Shown here: in pieces, positions 33,545 to 42,806 of the stretch
Numbering within the stretch: position 1 is the stretch's first letter
Layout: each line of letters starts with the position of its first letter
NCBI RefSeq assembly: GCF_016894385.1
Contig: NZ_CP069811.1
Span: 1,960,501 to 2,024,500, forward strand
Direction: 5' to 3'
DNA: 64,000 nucleotides
DNA from: Cupriavidus oxalaticus
GTDB taxonomy: Bacteria > Pseudomonadota > Gammaproteobacteria > Burkholderiales > Burkholderiaceae
Position numbers and translations under genes: made by a program
The notes under the pieces: model-generated
The model's database searches: none
Told to the model about the DNA's origin: nothing
The model's input: only the letters and a program-made list of their open reading frames with translations

Positions 33545-36500
33545 TTACACCGGCACATCCCTAGTCGGATCCGGCTTGCGATCATCAAACCACCGATACA
33601 ACGTCGGCACCATCACCAGCGTCAGCAGCGTCGACGTAATCAGCCCGCCGATCACCACCACCGCCAGCGGCCGCTGCACCTCCGAGCCAGGCCCGGTCGA
33701 GAACAAAAACGGCACCAGCCCCAGCATCGCAATGGTCGCAGTCATCATCACCGGACGGAACCGCTGCGTCGCGCCCTGCACCACCGCCTCGTCGACCGAC
33801 AAGCCCGAATCGCGCAGCGAACGGATATACGACACCAGCACCACCCCGTTCAGCACCGCCATGCCCCACAGCGCGATAAAGCCCACCGACGCCGGCACCG
33901 ACAGGTATTCGCCGGTGACGAACAGCCCGATGATGCCGCCGATCGATGCGAACGGCAGCACCGTGATGATCAGCGTGGCAAAGCGCAGCGAGTTGAACAG
34001 CAGGAACAGCAGGAAGAAAATCGCGGCGATGGTCACCGGCACGATGATCTTCAGGTGGCCCATGGCGCGCTCCATGTTCTGGAACTGGCCGCCCCACTCC
34101 AGGTAGTAGCCTTCCGGCAGCTTGACCTTGGATGCCGTGGCCTGCTGCAGCTCGGCCACGAAGCCGCCGAGGTCGCGGTCCTTCACGTTGATCATCACCA
34201 CGACGCGGCGCTTGGCCATTTCGCGGCTGATCTGGGCCGGGCCGTCGTTGACTTCGATCCTGGCCACGCTCTGCAGCGGCACCTGCATGCCGTCCGGGGT
34301 GTTCACCAGCAGCTGGCGGATCGCCTGCACGTTGCTGCGGAAGTCTTCCGGCAGGCGCACGGCCGCGGCAAAGCGGCGTTCGCCCTCGAAGATGTCCGTG
34401 GCGCGCTTGCCGCCGATCGCGATCTCGATCACGTCGTGGATGTCGGAGACGTTCAGCCCGTAGCGCGCAATCGCCTGGCGGTCGATCTCGATCGACAGGT
34501 ACTGCTGCCCCGAGACACGCTCGATACGGATGTCCTGCGAGCCCTGGATGCCGCCGGCCACGCGCGAGATCTCGCCCGCCAGCTCGCGCAGCTTGTCCAG
34601 GTCGTCGCCGAACACCTTCACCGCCACGTCCGAACGCACGCCGCTGACCATTTCGTCGACGCGGTCCGAGATCGGCTGCGCCATCACGATCTGCACGCCG
34701 GGAATGGCCTTGAGCTTCTCGCGGATGGCGTTGGCGATATCGTCCTGGGTCCAGCCGTCCGGCCACTCGTCGCGGTCCTTCAGGCTGGCGATCGGGGTCG
34801 ATTCGTTCTGGCCCTGCGGATCGGCCGGGCTTTCGCCGCGGCCCACGCCCGACACCACCGACTTGACGCCGGGCACGCCCAGCACCAGCTTGTTGGCTTC
34901 CTTCTCCAGCTTGATCGACTCTTCCAGCGAGATGTTCGGCACGCGGTCGATCGCGGGAACGATCGAGCCCTCCTTCATCTCCGGAATGAACGACGTACCG
35001 AGCAGCGGCACGATCAGCAGCGTGGCAACGAACGCGCCCACCGCGCTGAGCACGGTCTTGCGGCTGTTGCCCAGCGCCCAGTGCAGCATGCGCAGGTAGT
35101 GGCGCTTCATGAACGCGATCACGCGCGTGTCATGCTCGGCGCCGCCCTTGAGCAGGTACGACGACAGCACCGGCGACAGCGTCAGCGACAGGAACAGCGA
35201 GATCGCCAGCGCGATCGAGATGGTGAACGCCAGCGGCGCGAACATCTTGCCTTCCATGCCGGACAGCGTCATCAGCGGCAGGAACACCAGGATGATGATG
35301 CCCACGCCCACGATCACCGGCGTGGCCACTTCCTGCACCGCCTTGACCAGGATCTCGGTCTTGGTCAGGCCCGGCTCCTTGTGGCCGAGCCGCTCGAACG
35401 CGTTCTCGACCACCACCACCGAGCCGTCGACCATCAGGCCGATGGCGATCGCCAGCCCCCCCAGCGACATCAGGTTGGCCGACAGGCCCACCTCGTTCAT
35501 CACCATAAAGGTCAGCAACGGCGTCAGCACCAGCGTGGCCAGCACGATCACCGACGAGCGCACGTCACCCAGGAACAGGAACAGCACGATCACCACCAGC
35601 ACCACGCCTTCGAGCAGCACCTTGGTCACGGTCCACAGCGCGGCATCGACCAGCTCGCTGCGGTCGTAGTACGGCACGATCTGCAGCTTGCCGGGCAGCA
35701 TGCCGCGCTCGTTGATCTCGGCCACGCGTGCCTTCACGCGGCTGACCACTTCCTTGGCATTGCCGCCGCGCATCATCATGACGATGCCGCCGACGGCCTC
35801 GGTCTGGCCGTTCTTGACCAGCGCGCCCTGCCGCACCTCATGGCCGATGGTGACGTTGGCCACGTCGCGCAGGTAGACCGGGGTGCCTTCGACCTCCTTG
35901 AGCACGATGCTGCCCAGGTCCTCCACTCCCTTGGCCAGGCCCACGCCGCGGATCAGGTACTGCTCGGCGTAGTGCGGCAGCACGCCGCCGCCGGAGTTGG
36001 CGTTGTTGCGCGCCAGTGCCTGATACACCTGCTGGATCGATACCCCGTAGTGGCGCATCCGCTCCGGGTTGACCAGCGCCTGGTATTGCCGCACGTAGCC
36101 GCCCTGCGAGTTGATCTCGGCCACGCCGGGGATCGAGCGCAGCAGCGGGCGCACCACCCAGTCCTGGGCGATGCGGCGCTCGGCCAGCTCTTCCTGGGTC
36201 AGCTCGCGGTCGCCGTCGTCGGCGCGGTCCAGCGTGTATTGGTAGACCTCGCCCAGGCCGGTCGAGACCGGTCCCAGCACCGGCGACACGCCTTCCGGCA
36301 TGCGCCCGGCGACTTCGATCAGCCGCTCCAGCACCAGCTGGCGTGCGAAGTACACGTCCGTGGCATCGGTAAACACCAGCGTGATCAGCGACAGGCCCGC
36401 CTTGTTCAGCGAGCGCATCTCTTCCAGGCCCGGCAGGCCCGTCATCGCCATTTCCACGGGCACGGTGACAAAGCGCTCGACTTCCTCGGGCGAGCGGCCC

Positions 36501-36661
36501 GCGGCTTCGGTGGCGATCTGCACCTGCACGTTGGTCACATCGGGGAAAGCGTCCACCGACAGCTTGGTGGCAGCGTTCAGGCCGAAGAAGAACAGCACCA
36601 CGGCGATCACGCAAACCACCAGCCGCTGCTTGATGGCGGCTTCGACTAGGGATTTCATCAT
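33545..36661 (-). CDS. czcA: CzcA-family heavy-metal RND efflux pump
   Basis: A 1038-residue inner-membrane RND transporter with the duplicated layout of one helix, a large periplasmic loop and six helices. The N-terminus KQRLVVCVIAVVLFFFGLNA and motif FPDVTNVQVQIATEAAGRSPEEVE belong to the HME subfamily. Helix 4 reads AIAIGLMVDGSVVVVEN: the Asp of VDG and the Glu of VEN are kept but the first Asp of the CzcA/CnrA pattern DFGxxxDG is Ala, which argues for a different HME subclass with its own metal range. It pumps divalent cations from the periplasm (or cytoplasm) through the adaptor and outer channel encoded just upstream; the adaptor stop is 6 bp away. Confidence 0.92.
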   Translation of the reverse strand: MMKSLVEAAIKQRLVVCVIAVVLFFFGLNAATKLSVDAFPDVTNVQVQIATEAAGRSPEEVERFVTVPVEMAMTGLPGLEEMRSLNKAGLSLITLVFTDATDVYFARQLVLERLIEVAGRMPEGVSPVLGPVSTGLGEVYQYTLDRADDGDRELTQEELAERRIAQDWVVRPLLRSIPGVAEINSQGGYVRQYQALVNPERMRHYGVSIQQVYQALARNNANSGGGVLPHYAEQYLIRGVGLAKGVEDLGSIVLKEVEGTPVYLRDVANVTIGHEVRQGALVKNGQTEAVGGIVMMMRGGNAKEVVSRVKARVAEINERGMLPGKLQIVPYYDRSELVDAALWTVTKVLLEGVVLVVIVLFLFLGDVRSSVIVLATLVLTPLLTFMVMNEVGLSANLMSLGGLAIAIGLMVDGSVVVVENAFERLGHKEPGLTKTEILVKAVQEVATPVIVGVGIIILVFLPLMTLSGMEGKMFAPLAFTISIALAISLFLSLTLSPVLSSYLLKGGAEHDTRVIAFMKRHYLRMLHWALGNSRKTVLSAVGAFVATLLIVPLLGTSFIPEMKEGSIVPAIDRVPNISLEESIKLEKEANKLVLGVPGVKSVVSGVGRGESPADPQGQNESTPIASLKDRDEWPDGWTQDDIANAIREKLKAIPGVQIVMAQPISDRVDEMVSGVRSDVAVKVFGDDLDKLRELAGEISRVAGGIQGSQDIRIERVSGQQYLSIEIDRQAIARYGLNVSDIHDVIEIAIGGKRATDIFEGERRFAAAVRLPEDFRSNVQAIRQLLVNTPDGMQVPLQSVARIEVNDGPAQISREMAKRRVVVMINVKDRDLGGFVAELQQATASKVKLPEGYYLEWGGQFQNMERAMGHLKIIVPVTIAAIFFLLFLLFNSLRFATLIITVLPFASIGGIIGLFVTGEYLSVPASVGFIALWGMAVLNGVVLVSYIRSLRDSGLSVDEAVVQGATQRFRPVMMTATIAMLGLVPFLFSTGPGSEVQRPLAVVVIGGLITSTLLTLVMVPTLYRWFDDRKPDPTRDVPV

Positions 36662-36667
36662 GTCCGA

Positions 36668-37828
36668 TTACCCTTGCTCGATGCGCTTGCGCTCGTTGTC
36701 CAGGTGGAACGCGCCATCGACCACGATGCGGTCGCCGGCCTTCACGCCGTTCTGCACCACGCGCATGCCGTCGCTCTCGGCACCCAGCTTGACCTTGGTC
36801 AGGCGGAACTTGTTGCCCGGCATCTCGACATAGACCAGCTCGTCGTTGCCGTCACGCACCACCGCGGCCGCGGGGATCACCAGCTGGTCCTGCGGCTTGC
36901 CGGCGATCAGCATGCTGGCGAGCATGGCGGGCTTCAGGCGCCCCTCGCGATTCTCCAGCTCGGTGCGGACCAGCACGGTGCGCGACTGCGGGCTGACCGT
37001 GCGGCCCACGTAGATCAGCTTGCCGGTGATGGTGTTGCCGCCCTTGCCGTTGGCCAGCGACGGCACCTCGATCTCCACGCTCTGCCCTTCGGCCACCTGC
37101 GCGGCCTGCTGCTCGGGCACCTCGGCCACGACCCACACGCGCGACAGGTCGGCCACGGTGTAGAGCGCATCGGCAGGCTGCACCACCTGGCCCTGCGCCA
37201 CGTTGCGCTCGACCACGGTGCCGCTGATGCTCGAATACACCGGCGAATGCGAGTTGATGCTGCCGTTCTTCGCCAGCTCGGCGATCGAGCCCTGCGACAT
37301 GCCCAGCACGCGCAGCTGGTCGCGGTAGGCGCGCATCTCGGCGGAGGCAATCGCCAGTTCGCTCTCGCGGCGCTGCAGCTCGCCGCGGCCGATCACGTCG
37401 GCGGCAAACAGCTGGCGCGCGCGCTCGGCGTTGCGCACCTGCAGGTCGTGCTGGGCCTCGCTCTTCAGGAACGACATCTGCGCCGCGCCCAGCTCGCTGC
37501 TGTGCAGGCGCGCCAGCACCTGGCCGGCCTTCACTTCCTGGCCCAGCGTGGCATACAGGTCGGTGACGCGCCCGGTCACGCTGGCGCCGATGCGCGAGAC
37601 GCGCTGCTCGTCGAAGTCGATGCGGCCGGCCACGCGCAGCATCTCGCTGAACGGAGAGGTGGTAACCGGCGCCACCTTCAGCGACTGCTGCAGGTTGCCT
37701 TCCGGCTGGATCACGCCGGGCGGCAGCTTGGGCGCCTCGGCCACGGGTTCAGGCTTGTCGGAACAGGCCGCCAGGCTGAACGTCAGGACGGCAGCGGCCG
37801 TCAGCGATAGCAGGAAATTGGGACGCAT
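36668..37828 (-). CDS. czcB: RND efflux periplasmic adaptor (CzcB-like lipoprotein)
   Basis: A 386-residue membrane-fusion protein. The signal peptide ends in the lipobox LAAC (Cys near 22), so it is anchored to a membrane by lipid. A beta-barrel/barrel-sandwich order is visible: VAGRIDFDEQRVSRIGASVTGRVTDL, GQEVKAGQVLARLHSSEL, a helical hairpin (about 115-190), then SPVYSSISGTVVERNVAQGQVV. It links the CzcA-type pump to the outer channel. There is no N-terminal His-rich metal-binding extension like that of CzcB itself. Its stop is 6 bp from the pump gene; it begins 2 bp after the channel gene ends. Confidence 0.9.
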   Translation of the reverse strand: MRPNFLLSLTAAAVLTFSLAACSDKPEPVAEAPKLPPGVIQPEGNLQQSLKVAPVTTSPFSEMLRVAGRIDFDEQRVSRIGASVTGRVTDLYATLGQEVKAGQVLARLHSSELGAAQMSFLKSEAQHDLQVRNAERARQLFAADVIGRGELQRRESELAIASAEMRAYRDQLRVLGMSQGSIAELAKNGSINSHSPVYSSISGTVVERNVAQGQVVQPADALYTVADLSRVWVVAEVPEQQAAQVAEGQSVEIEVPSLANGKGGNTITGKLIYVGRTVSPQSRTVLVRTELENREGRLKPAMLASMLIAGKPQDQLVIPAAAVVRDGNDELVYVEMPGNKFRLTKVKLGAESDGMRVVQNGVKAGDRIVVDGAFHLDNERKRIEQG

Positions 37829-37830
37829 GG

Positions 37831-39303
37831 TTAGTTCTGTTCGATGGTGGAGGTCGGCGGCAGGCCCGGCGCGGCAGTGGTGCCCGGGGCGCTCGACATG
37901 AGCTTTTCGATCTGGATGGCGGCCAGCTGCTGCTCGTACTGGGCGGCGATCAGCTCGTTGCGCGCGCTGCGCAGCACGCGCTGGGCATCGATGAAGTCCA
38001 GGATGCCACGCTCGCCGAAGCGATAGGCGGACTCGGCCACGCCCAGCGCCGACTCGGCCTCGCGCACGATGCCGGACTCCAGCGCGGTCACCTGCGCCTG
38101 CGTGATCTCGTACTGGCGGTAGGCCGATTCCAGTTCCTGCGTCAGCTCGAACTCGCGCATTTCCAGCGCGCTCTGCGCCTGCGTCGCCTGCGCGGTGGCT
38201 TCGCCCACGGGGCCGCGGCGGCGGTCCCACAGCGGGATGGTCATGACCAGGCCGATCTGCGAGACGTTGTTGTCGGGCTGGCGGTCGGTGCTGGCGCGCA
38301 CCGCCACTTCCGGCCAGCGCAGCGAACGCTGGTAGTCGACACCCAGGCGGGCGCGCTCCAGCTCCGTGCGGCGCTGGACCAGCTCGGCATTGCTCGCGGT
38401 CATGGTGTCGCGCAGCACCGGCAGCGGCGGCACGTCCGGCGACTGTCCCAGCGTGCCGGCCAGCGAGAACTGGCCCGGCATGGCGCCGCCGACCTGCTGG
38501 CGCAGCGCGGCCTTGGCCTGGTTCACGCGCAGCTCGGCGGTCTGCTGGCTCTTCTGCGAGGCCAGCAGTTCGGTCTCGGCCTTGATCAGTTCATAACGCG
38601 GCGCCTCGCCCACTTCCACGCGCAGCCGTGCGCGCGAATGGATCTGCCGCATCATCGCCAGGTCTTCCTCGGCGGCATGCAGCTCGCTTTCGCGGCGCAG
38701 CACATCGTAGTAAGAGGTCTTGACGCGCGCGGCGAGGTCGGCGCGGAAACCCTGCCGAGCCGCTTGCGACGACTCCAGGCCGCGCGACGCCATGGCCTCG
38801 CGCAGGCTGCGCTGGTGCGGGTAGTCCAGCTTCTGCACCACGGCGTAGCTGGGCGCATTGCCGCTGGTCACGCCGGGCTGCTTGCCGGACAGGCGGCCGT
38901 ACATCACCTCGACCTGCGGATTGGGATAGGCGCGCGCGCTGCTGATGGCGGCGCTGGCGGCATCGACGTTGGCCTCGGCCGCGGCAACGCCCTTGTTGGT
39001 CGACTGCGCCATGTCGAGCAGTTGCGGCAGCGAGAAAGCGGGGCCGGCTGCGGGGCCGGCCGGGCGTGCCGAATTTGTCTTCGGCACGGTTGTGGCGGCC
39101 AGCAGTTCTGCGCCCGGCGTGGGCAGCAAGGCGGAAGATTTCGAAGCAGGCTTGGAGAGCGGTGCGGCCGGGGCGGCGGGTACGGTGCCCGCTGCCCCCG
39201 CGGCCTTCGCCGGCGCGGCGCCCTGCTCGCCGGCATGGGCCGGGGCAGCGGCGAACGCGAGCAGCGAAAGCGACGCGATCAGGGTCAGCTTGGTTGTTGT
39301 CAT
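37831..39303 (-). CDS. czcC: TolC-family outer-membrane efflux channel (CzcC-like)
   Basis: A 490-residue protein; start at 39303. The signal peptide ends AHAG and is followed by an unusual 60-residue Ala/Pro-rich linker before the first TolC repeat (FSLPQLLDMAQSTNKGVAAAEANVDAA, near 85). The second repeat begins near 290 (MTASNAELVQRRTELERARL). Long coiled helices form the periplasmic tunnel. It is the exit duct for the CzcBA-type pump. The next gene overlaps its transcription unit after 2 bp. The ribosome site is weak. Confidence 0.9.
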   Translation of the reverse strand: MTTTKLTLIASLSLLAFAAAPAHAGEQGAAPAKAAGAAGTVPAAPAAPLSKPASKSSALLPTPGAELLAATTVPKTNSARPAGPAAGPAFSLPQLLDMAQSTNKGVAAAEANVDAASAAISSARAYPNPQVEVMYGRLSGKQPGVTSGNAPSYAVVQKLDYPHQRSLREAMASRGLESSQAARQGFRADLAARVKTSYYDVLRRESELHAAEEDLAMMRQIHSRARLRVEVGEAPRYELIKAETELLASQKSQQTAELRVNQAKAALRQQVGGAMPGQFSLAGTLGQSPDVPPLPVLRDTMTASNAELVQRRTELERARLGVDYQRSLRWPEVAVRASTDRQPDNNVSQIGLVMTIPLWDRRRGPVGEATAQATQAQSALEMREFELTQELESAYRQYEITQAQVTALESGIVREAESALGVAESAYRFGERGILDFIDAQRVLRSARNELIAAQYEQQLAAIQIEKLMSSAPGTTAAPGLPPTSTIEQN

Positions 39304-39514
39304 GAGTCCGGAATGCAAGCAATACGACGCCTGCGCCATGCCGCCGCGCGCCCCGGCGTGCGCGGGCACGGCAGGACGGCAACGGCTTACCCGCGCGGCA
39401 AGGCCGCGGGCAGGCTGGCGATATCAGGCATGGGGGCGCGGCCCGCGGCACGGCCGCTGCATGCGCAGCGCGTGCGTGCGGGAGCGAGCGGCAAGGCGTG
39501 CAAACGCCTGGCGC

Positions 39515-39916
39515 TCAGGAGAGGAATATCGGTGGCCGGAAGAAGGCGGTAGGCGGCGGCTCGGCGCGGCCAGGGGGATACTGCGCAATGTCGCCGGTGG
39601 GCAGCAGCAGCTTCACCGGCGGCAAGGCAAAGAGGGCGCTGGACTCTTCGATCTCGTCGAGCACGTCCAGCGGATCGAGCAGGTCGGCCGACCAGATATT
39701 GCAGTATCCGGGCGGCGGGTCTGCACAGATGTCGTCGTCATTCAGGCCATCGTCGCCGGGAACGATGACGCGGCCCAGGTCGTCCACCGGCTGCAGCGCG
39801 GCCAGTTCGGTACTGGCCTGCACCTCCGGCTGCACCGACGCGCGCGCATCCGCCACGGCTCCGAAGGAGAGCAGCGACAGGCACATGGCGGTCAGCAGCA
39901 GGAACAACAATCGCAT
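39515..39916 (-). CDS. Small exported protein at the head of the metal-efflux operon (CzcI-like position)
   Basis: With the start at 39916 the protein has 133 residues: a hydrophobic signal segment (MRLLFLLLTAMCLSLLSFGAV), an acidic middle part (VDDLGRVIVPGDDGLNDDDIC, then LLDPLDVLDEIEESS) with two Cys and a Pro-rich end. It is preceded by no strong ribosome site. Position and size recall CzcI, the small periplasmic protein encoded before czcCBA in Cupriavidus metallidurans, but sequence identity cannot be judged here. The Asp-rich stretch could bind cations. A gap of 211 bp (39304-39514) with no gene separates it from the channel gene. Confidence 0.6.
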   Translation of the reverse strand: MRLLFLLLTAMCLSLLSFGAVADARASVQPEVQASTELAALQPVDDLGRVIVPGDDGLNDDDICADPPPGYCNIWSADLLDPLDVLDEIEESSALFALPPVKLLLPTGDIAQYPPGRAEPPPTAFFRPPIFLS

Positions 39917-39990
39917 GAGTCGGGGGCTTGGAGCACGGGGCGGAAGCACCATTTGGCCATGGCGCACGCCGTGCTGCGGTACAGCATTGT

Positions 39991-40027
39991 AACGTAACGA
40001 TTACCATTGACAGGAAATCGTTACGTT
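39991..40027. promoter_or_regulatory. Large inverted repeat over the metal-efflux promoter
   Basis: AACGTAACGATT (39991-40002) and AATCGTTACGTT (40016-40027) are perfect 12-bp inverted arms with a 13-bp spacer. On the minus strand a possible CTGTCA -35 and TACAAT -10 (16-bp spacing) overlap the repeat, about 70 bp before the small exported protein gene. It is therefore a likely operator for the efflux operon; the cognate regulator is not encoded nearby. It also lies 127 bp before the LysR gene. Confidence 0.6.
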
Positions 40028-40153
40028 CGTTCCCTGGAAAGAGGCAATAGAAGCTGCGCCGGGACTGAAATCTTCTGGCCGTGGATATTCCAACGCGGCA
40101 TAGTTGCGTCCAAGCCTGCCATCGCCGTTTCCCGGCCGCCTCCAGTTACTTCC

Positions 40154-41137
40154 ATGAGTCAGATCCCTGTTTCCCTAAGCCGAAAGCTGCGCTTTTCCCA
40201 GATCGTCGTGTTCGAGCAAGTGCTGCGCAGCGGATCGATCCTGCGCGCGGCGCAAGCGCTCAACATGACGCAGTCGGCGGTGACCAAGGTGGTCCACGAA
40301 CTGGAAAATCAGCTCGGCGCGCCCTTGCTGGTACGGGGGAATCGGGGTGTCAGCGCGACGGAGTTCGGCGAGCTGGTTGCCAAGAGAGCAAAGTCGCTGC
40401 TGGCCGAACTGCGCTACATGACCGAGGAGGTCAATGCATTTCGAACCGGCGCAGCCGGGCATGTGTTCGTCGGCACGTTGATCTCGGCGTCGGCCGCGCT
40501 GCTGCCGCGCGCGATCCAGTTACTCAAGGCCAAAGCGCCGGCCGTGGTCGTGACGCTACGCGTCGCGCAAATGGATCAGCTGCTGCCTGCCTTGATCGCC
40601 GGGGATCTCGACCTCGTCGTCGGACGCGTGCCCGAAGATGGCAGCTGGCACGCCAAGTCGCCGCAGCTTGAAGCCGAGACCTTGTATCGGGAGCCGCTCT
40701 GCGCCGTGGGGGGCGTACACCATCCACTGGCGTCGCACACGGCGACCGGGCTCATGGACATGCTCGAGTTTCCGTGGATTCTCCCGACGCGCGATTCCTC
40801 GTTGCGGCTGACAGCGGATCGCATGTTCCACAAGGCCGGCCTGCCGGGGCCGTCGAACGTGGTGGAATCGCTCTCGGTGATGACCAATGTCGCCCTGATG
40901 CTGGACCAGATGACCGTCGGCCTGATGCCGCATTCGGCAGCGCAACAGTTCGCGCAAGCCGGTCTCCTTGCAGTATTGCCAATCGCAGGCCTGCCCGAAT
41001 TCGGCGAGATCGGCTGCTTTGCCTTCACTGGGCGGGCGCCGGGTCCGGCCGTCGAACTGTTCAGAAACTGCCTGCGCGAGGCAGCCACGGGGATGGTGCC
41101 CCCGGCAAAGAGTGACTCACGGAGCCGCCCCTCGTAG
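40154..41137 (+). CDS. LysR-family regulator of the aminomuconate operon
   Basis: A 327-residue LysR protein from ATG 40154. The helix-turn-helix lies at about 10-70 (LRFSQIVVFEQVLRSGSILRAAQALNMTQSAVTKVVHELE); the effector domain begins near 100 (GHVFVGTLISASAALLPRAI). It belongs to the pca/GbpR-like subset by its SAVTKV recognition helix. It lies directly upstream of, and in the same direction as, the eight-enzyme catabolic operon, with a 35-bp inverted repeat in the gap, and so probably fills the role that NbaR plays in the Pseudomonas nba cluster, although gene order differs. Confidence 0.85.
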   Translation: MSQIPVSLSRKLRFSQIVVFEQVLRSGSILRAAQALNMTQSAVTKVVHELENQLGAPLLVRGNRGVSATEFGELVAKRAKSLLAELRYMTEEVNAFRTGAAGHVFVGTLISASAALLPRAIQLLKAKAPAVVVTLRVAQMDQLLPALIAGDLDLVVGRVPEDGSWHAKSPQLEAETLYREPLCAVGGVHHPLASHTATGLMDMLEFPWILPTRDSSLRLTADRMFHKAGLPGPSNVVESLSVMTNVALMLDQMTVGLMPHSAAQQFAQAGLLAVLPIAGLPEFGEIGCFAFTGRAPGPAVELFRNCLREAATGMVPPAKSDSRSRPS

Positions 41138-41220
41138 CGGAGTTCACGCCATCCAACAGGAGTTCCAGCAGGAACCTCAACGTCTGGTCGGCAACAGTCG
41201 AGGTCAGTCGGGGTTCGCAT

Positions 41221-41255
41221 CGCCTCATATATTCCAGACAGGAATACATGAGGCG
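41221..41255. promoter_or_regulatory. 15+5+15 inverted repeat, putative operator of the nba-like operon
   Basis: Arms CGCCTCATATATTCC (41221-41235) and GGAATACATGAGGCG (41241-41255) pair with one mismatch around AGACA. The inner ATTCC-N5-GGAAT fits a T-N11-A LysR box. It is 68 bp before the dehydrogenase start. A factor-independent terminator for the LysR gene is less likely because no T-run follows directly. Confidence 0.6.
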
Positions 41256-41323
41256 GAAAGTTTCATTTTTCAGGAAAGGCAGGCGTCTCTACACTGCAAC
41301 GCAAACAAGCCTTGGAGACCGCT

Positions 41324-42787
41324 GTGCTGCCCCACCCCAACCTGTATCGAAACTATGTCGACGGTCGCTTCGTGCAGGCCGCCAAGACCTTTCCAAACGT
41401 TTCGCCGATCAACGGTGCCGCGATTGGCCAGGTCTGCGAGGCCGATGCCGCGCTGGTAGACCGCGCCGTGCGCGCTGCGCGCCAAGCCATGGAAGGTCCA
41501 TGGGGCAAGACCAGCGCCGCCGAGCGTGCCAGGGTGCTGCACGCCATCGCCGACGGGATCGAAAAGCGCTTTGACGCATTTGTAAAGGCGGAGGTCGCCG
41601 ACACCGGGCGGCCGGAACACCAGGCGCGCAGCCTGGACATCCGCCGCGGCGTGCAAAATTTCCGTACGTTTGCCGAACTGGCCAGCCAGGCTGGCGGCGA
41701 ATACTTCGACATGCGCACCGCCGATGGAGATGTCTTCAGCTATGCCGTTCGCAAGCCCCACGGCGTGATCGGGATCATCTCTCCCTGGAACCTGCCGATG
41801 CTGCTGATGACCTGGAAGGTGGCACCGGCGCTGGCCTGTGGCAACGCCGTCGTGGTCAAGCCCTCCGAGGAAACGCCGGGCAGCGCGACCCTGCTGGCCG
41901 AGGTCATGGACGAGGCCGGTGTTCCGCCGGGCGTCTTCAATCTCGTGCATGGTTTCGGTGGCGGCTCGGCCGGCGAATTCCTTTCGCGCCATCCGGGCAT
42001 CGACGCCATCACTTTCACCGGGGAGTCTCGCACCGGCAGCACCATCATGAAGGCGGTCGCCGATGGCGTGAAGGAAGTGTCCTTCGAACTTGGCGGCAAG
42101 AATGCTGCCGTCGTGTTCGCCGATTGCGATTTTGACAAGGCCGTGGCGGGCGTCATCCGTTCGAGCTTCACCAATACCGGCCAGGTCTGCCTGTGCTCGG
42201 AGCGCGTCTATGTGGAGCGCCCCATCTTCGATCGGTTTGTGGCGGCAATGAAGGAGCGCGCCGAAGCGCTCAAGATCGATTATCCCAACGCCGATGGCGT
42301 GGAAATGGGCTCGCTGATCTCGCATGGCCATCGCGACAAGGTGTTGTCCTACTTCGCGCTGGCGCGTGAAGAGGGCGCTACCGTGGTCACAGGCGGAGGC
42401 GTACCGCGCTTCGGCGACGAGCGGGACAACGGTGCCTACGTACAGCCGACGATCTGGACCGGACTGCCGGACTCGGCGCGCTGCGTGCAGGAGGAGGTCT
42501 TCGGACCGGTCTGTCATATCGCTCCCTTCGACAGCGACGACGAGGTGGTGGCGCGCGTCAACGACTCCCGCTATGGCCTGGCCGCCTCCGTCTGGACGCG
42601 CGACCTGGCGCGCGCCCACCGCGTGACCCGGCAGTTCGACGTTGGCATCGTCTGGGTCAACACCTGGTTCCTGCGCGACCTGCGCACGCCCTTCGGTGGC
42701 ACACGCCTGTCAGGCATCGGCCGGGAAGGTGGGCGTCATTCGCTCGATTTCTACTCCTCCCTGACCACGATTTGCGTCAACCCCTGA
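41324..42787 (+). CDS. nbaE: 2-aminomuconate 6-semialdehyde (2-hydroxymuconic semialdehyde) dehydrogenase
   Basis: A 487-residue aldehyde dehydrogenase. GTG 41324 is taken as start because TTGGAGACC lies six bases upstream and the length then equals that of DmpC/XylG; a TTG at 41312 is the alternative. Motifs: [29 protein letters not shown] (catalytic Glu), [12 protein letters not shown] (catalytic Cys near 285) and the family-specific end [25 protein letters not shown]. In the 3-hydroxyanthranilate route it oxidises 2-aminomuconate semialdehyde to 2-aminomuconate with NAD. The linked 3-HAO and ACMSD genes point to the amino substrate over the hydroxy one. First gene of the operon. Confidence 0.88.
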   Translation: MLPHPNLYRNYVDGRFVQAAKTFPNVSPINGAAIGQVCEADAALVDRAVRAARQAMEGPWGKTSAAERARVLHAIADGIEKRFDAFVKAEVADTGRPEHQARSLDIRRGVQNFRTFAELASQAGGEYFDMRTADGDVFSYAVRKPHGVIGIISPWNLPMLLMTWKVAPALACGNAVVVKPSEETPGSATLLAEVMDEAGVPPGVFNLVHGFGGGSAGEFLSRHPGIDAITFTGESRTGSTIMKAVADGVKEVSFELGGKNAAVVFADCDFDKAVAGVIRSSFTNTGQVCLCSERVYVERPIFDRFVAAMKERAEALKIDYPNADGVEMGSLISHGHRDKVLSYFALAREEGATVVTGGGVPRFGDERDNGAYVQPTIWTGLPDSARCVQEEVFGPVCHIAPFDSDDEVVARVNDSRYGLAASVWTRDLARAHRVTRQFDVGIVWVNTWFLRDLRTPFGGTRLSGIGREGGRHSLDFYSSLTTICVNP

Positions 42788-42806
42788 GCCCATCGCGAGA
42801 GACCGC

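Noticed and set aside
34055..36649. 864-codon open frame antisense to the CzcA-type pump gene
   Set aside because: It is a His/Gln/Arg-rich shadow frame caused by high GC at third positions; the minus strand encodes a full RND pump.
41398..41407. Third LacI operator (AAACGTTT-like) in the dehydrogenase gene
   Set aside because: CCAAACGTTTCG matches only the core, lies inside coding sequence and lacks the outer TGC/GCA bases.
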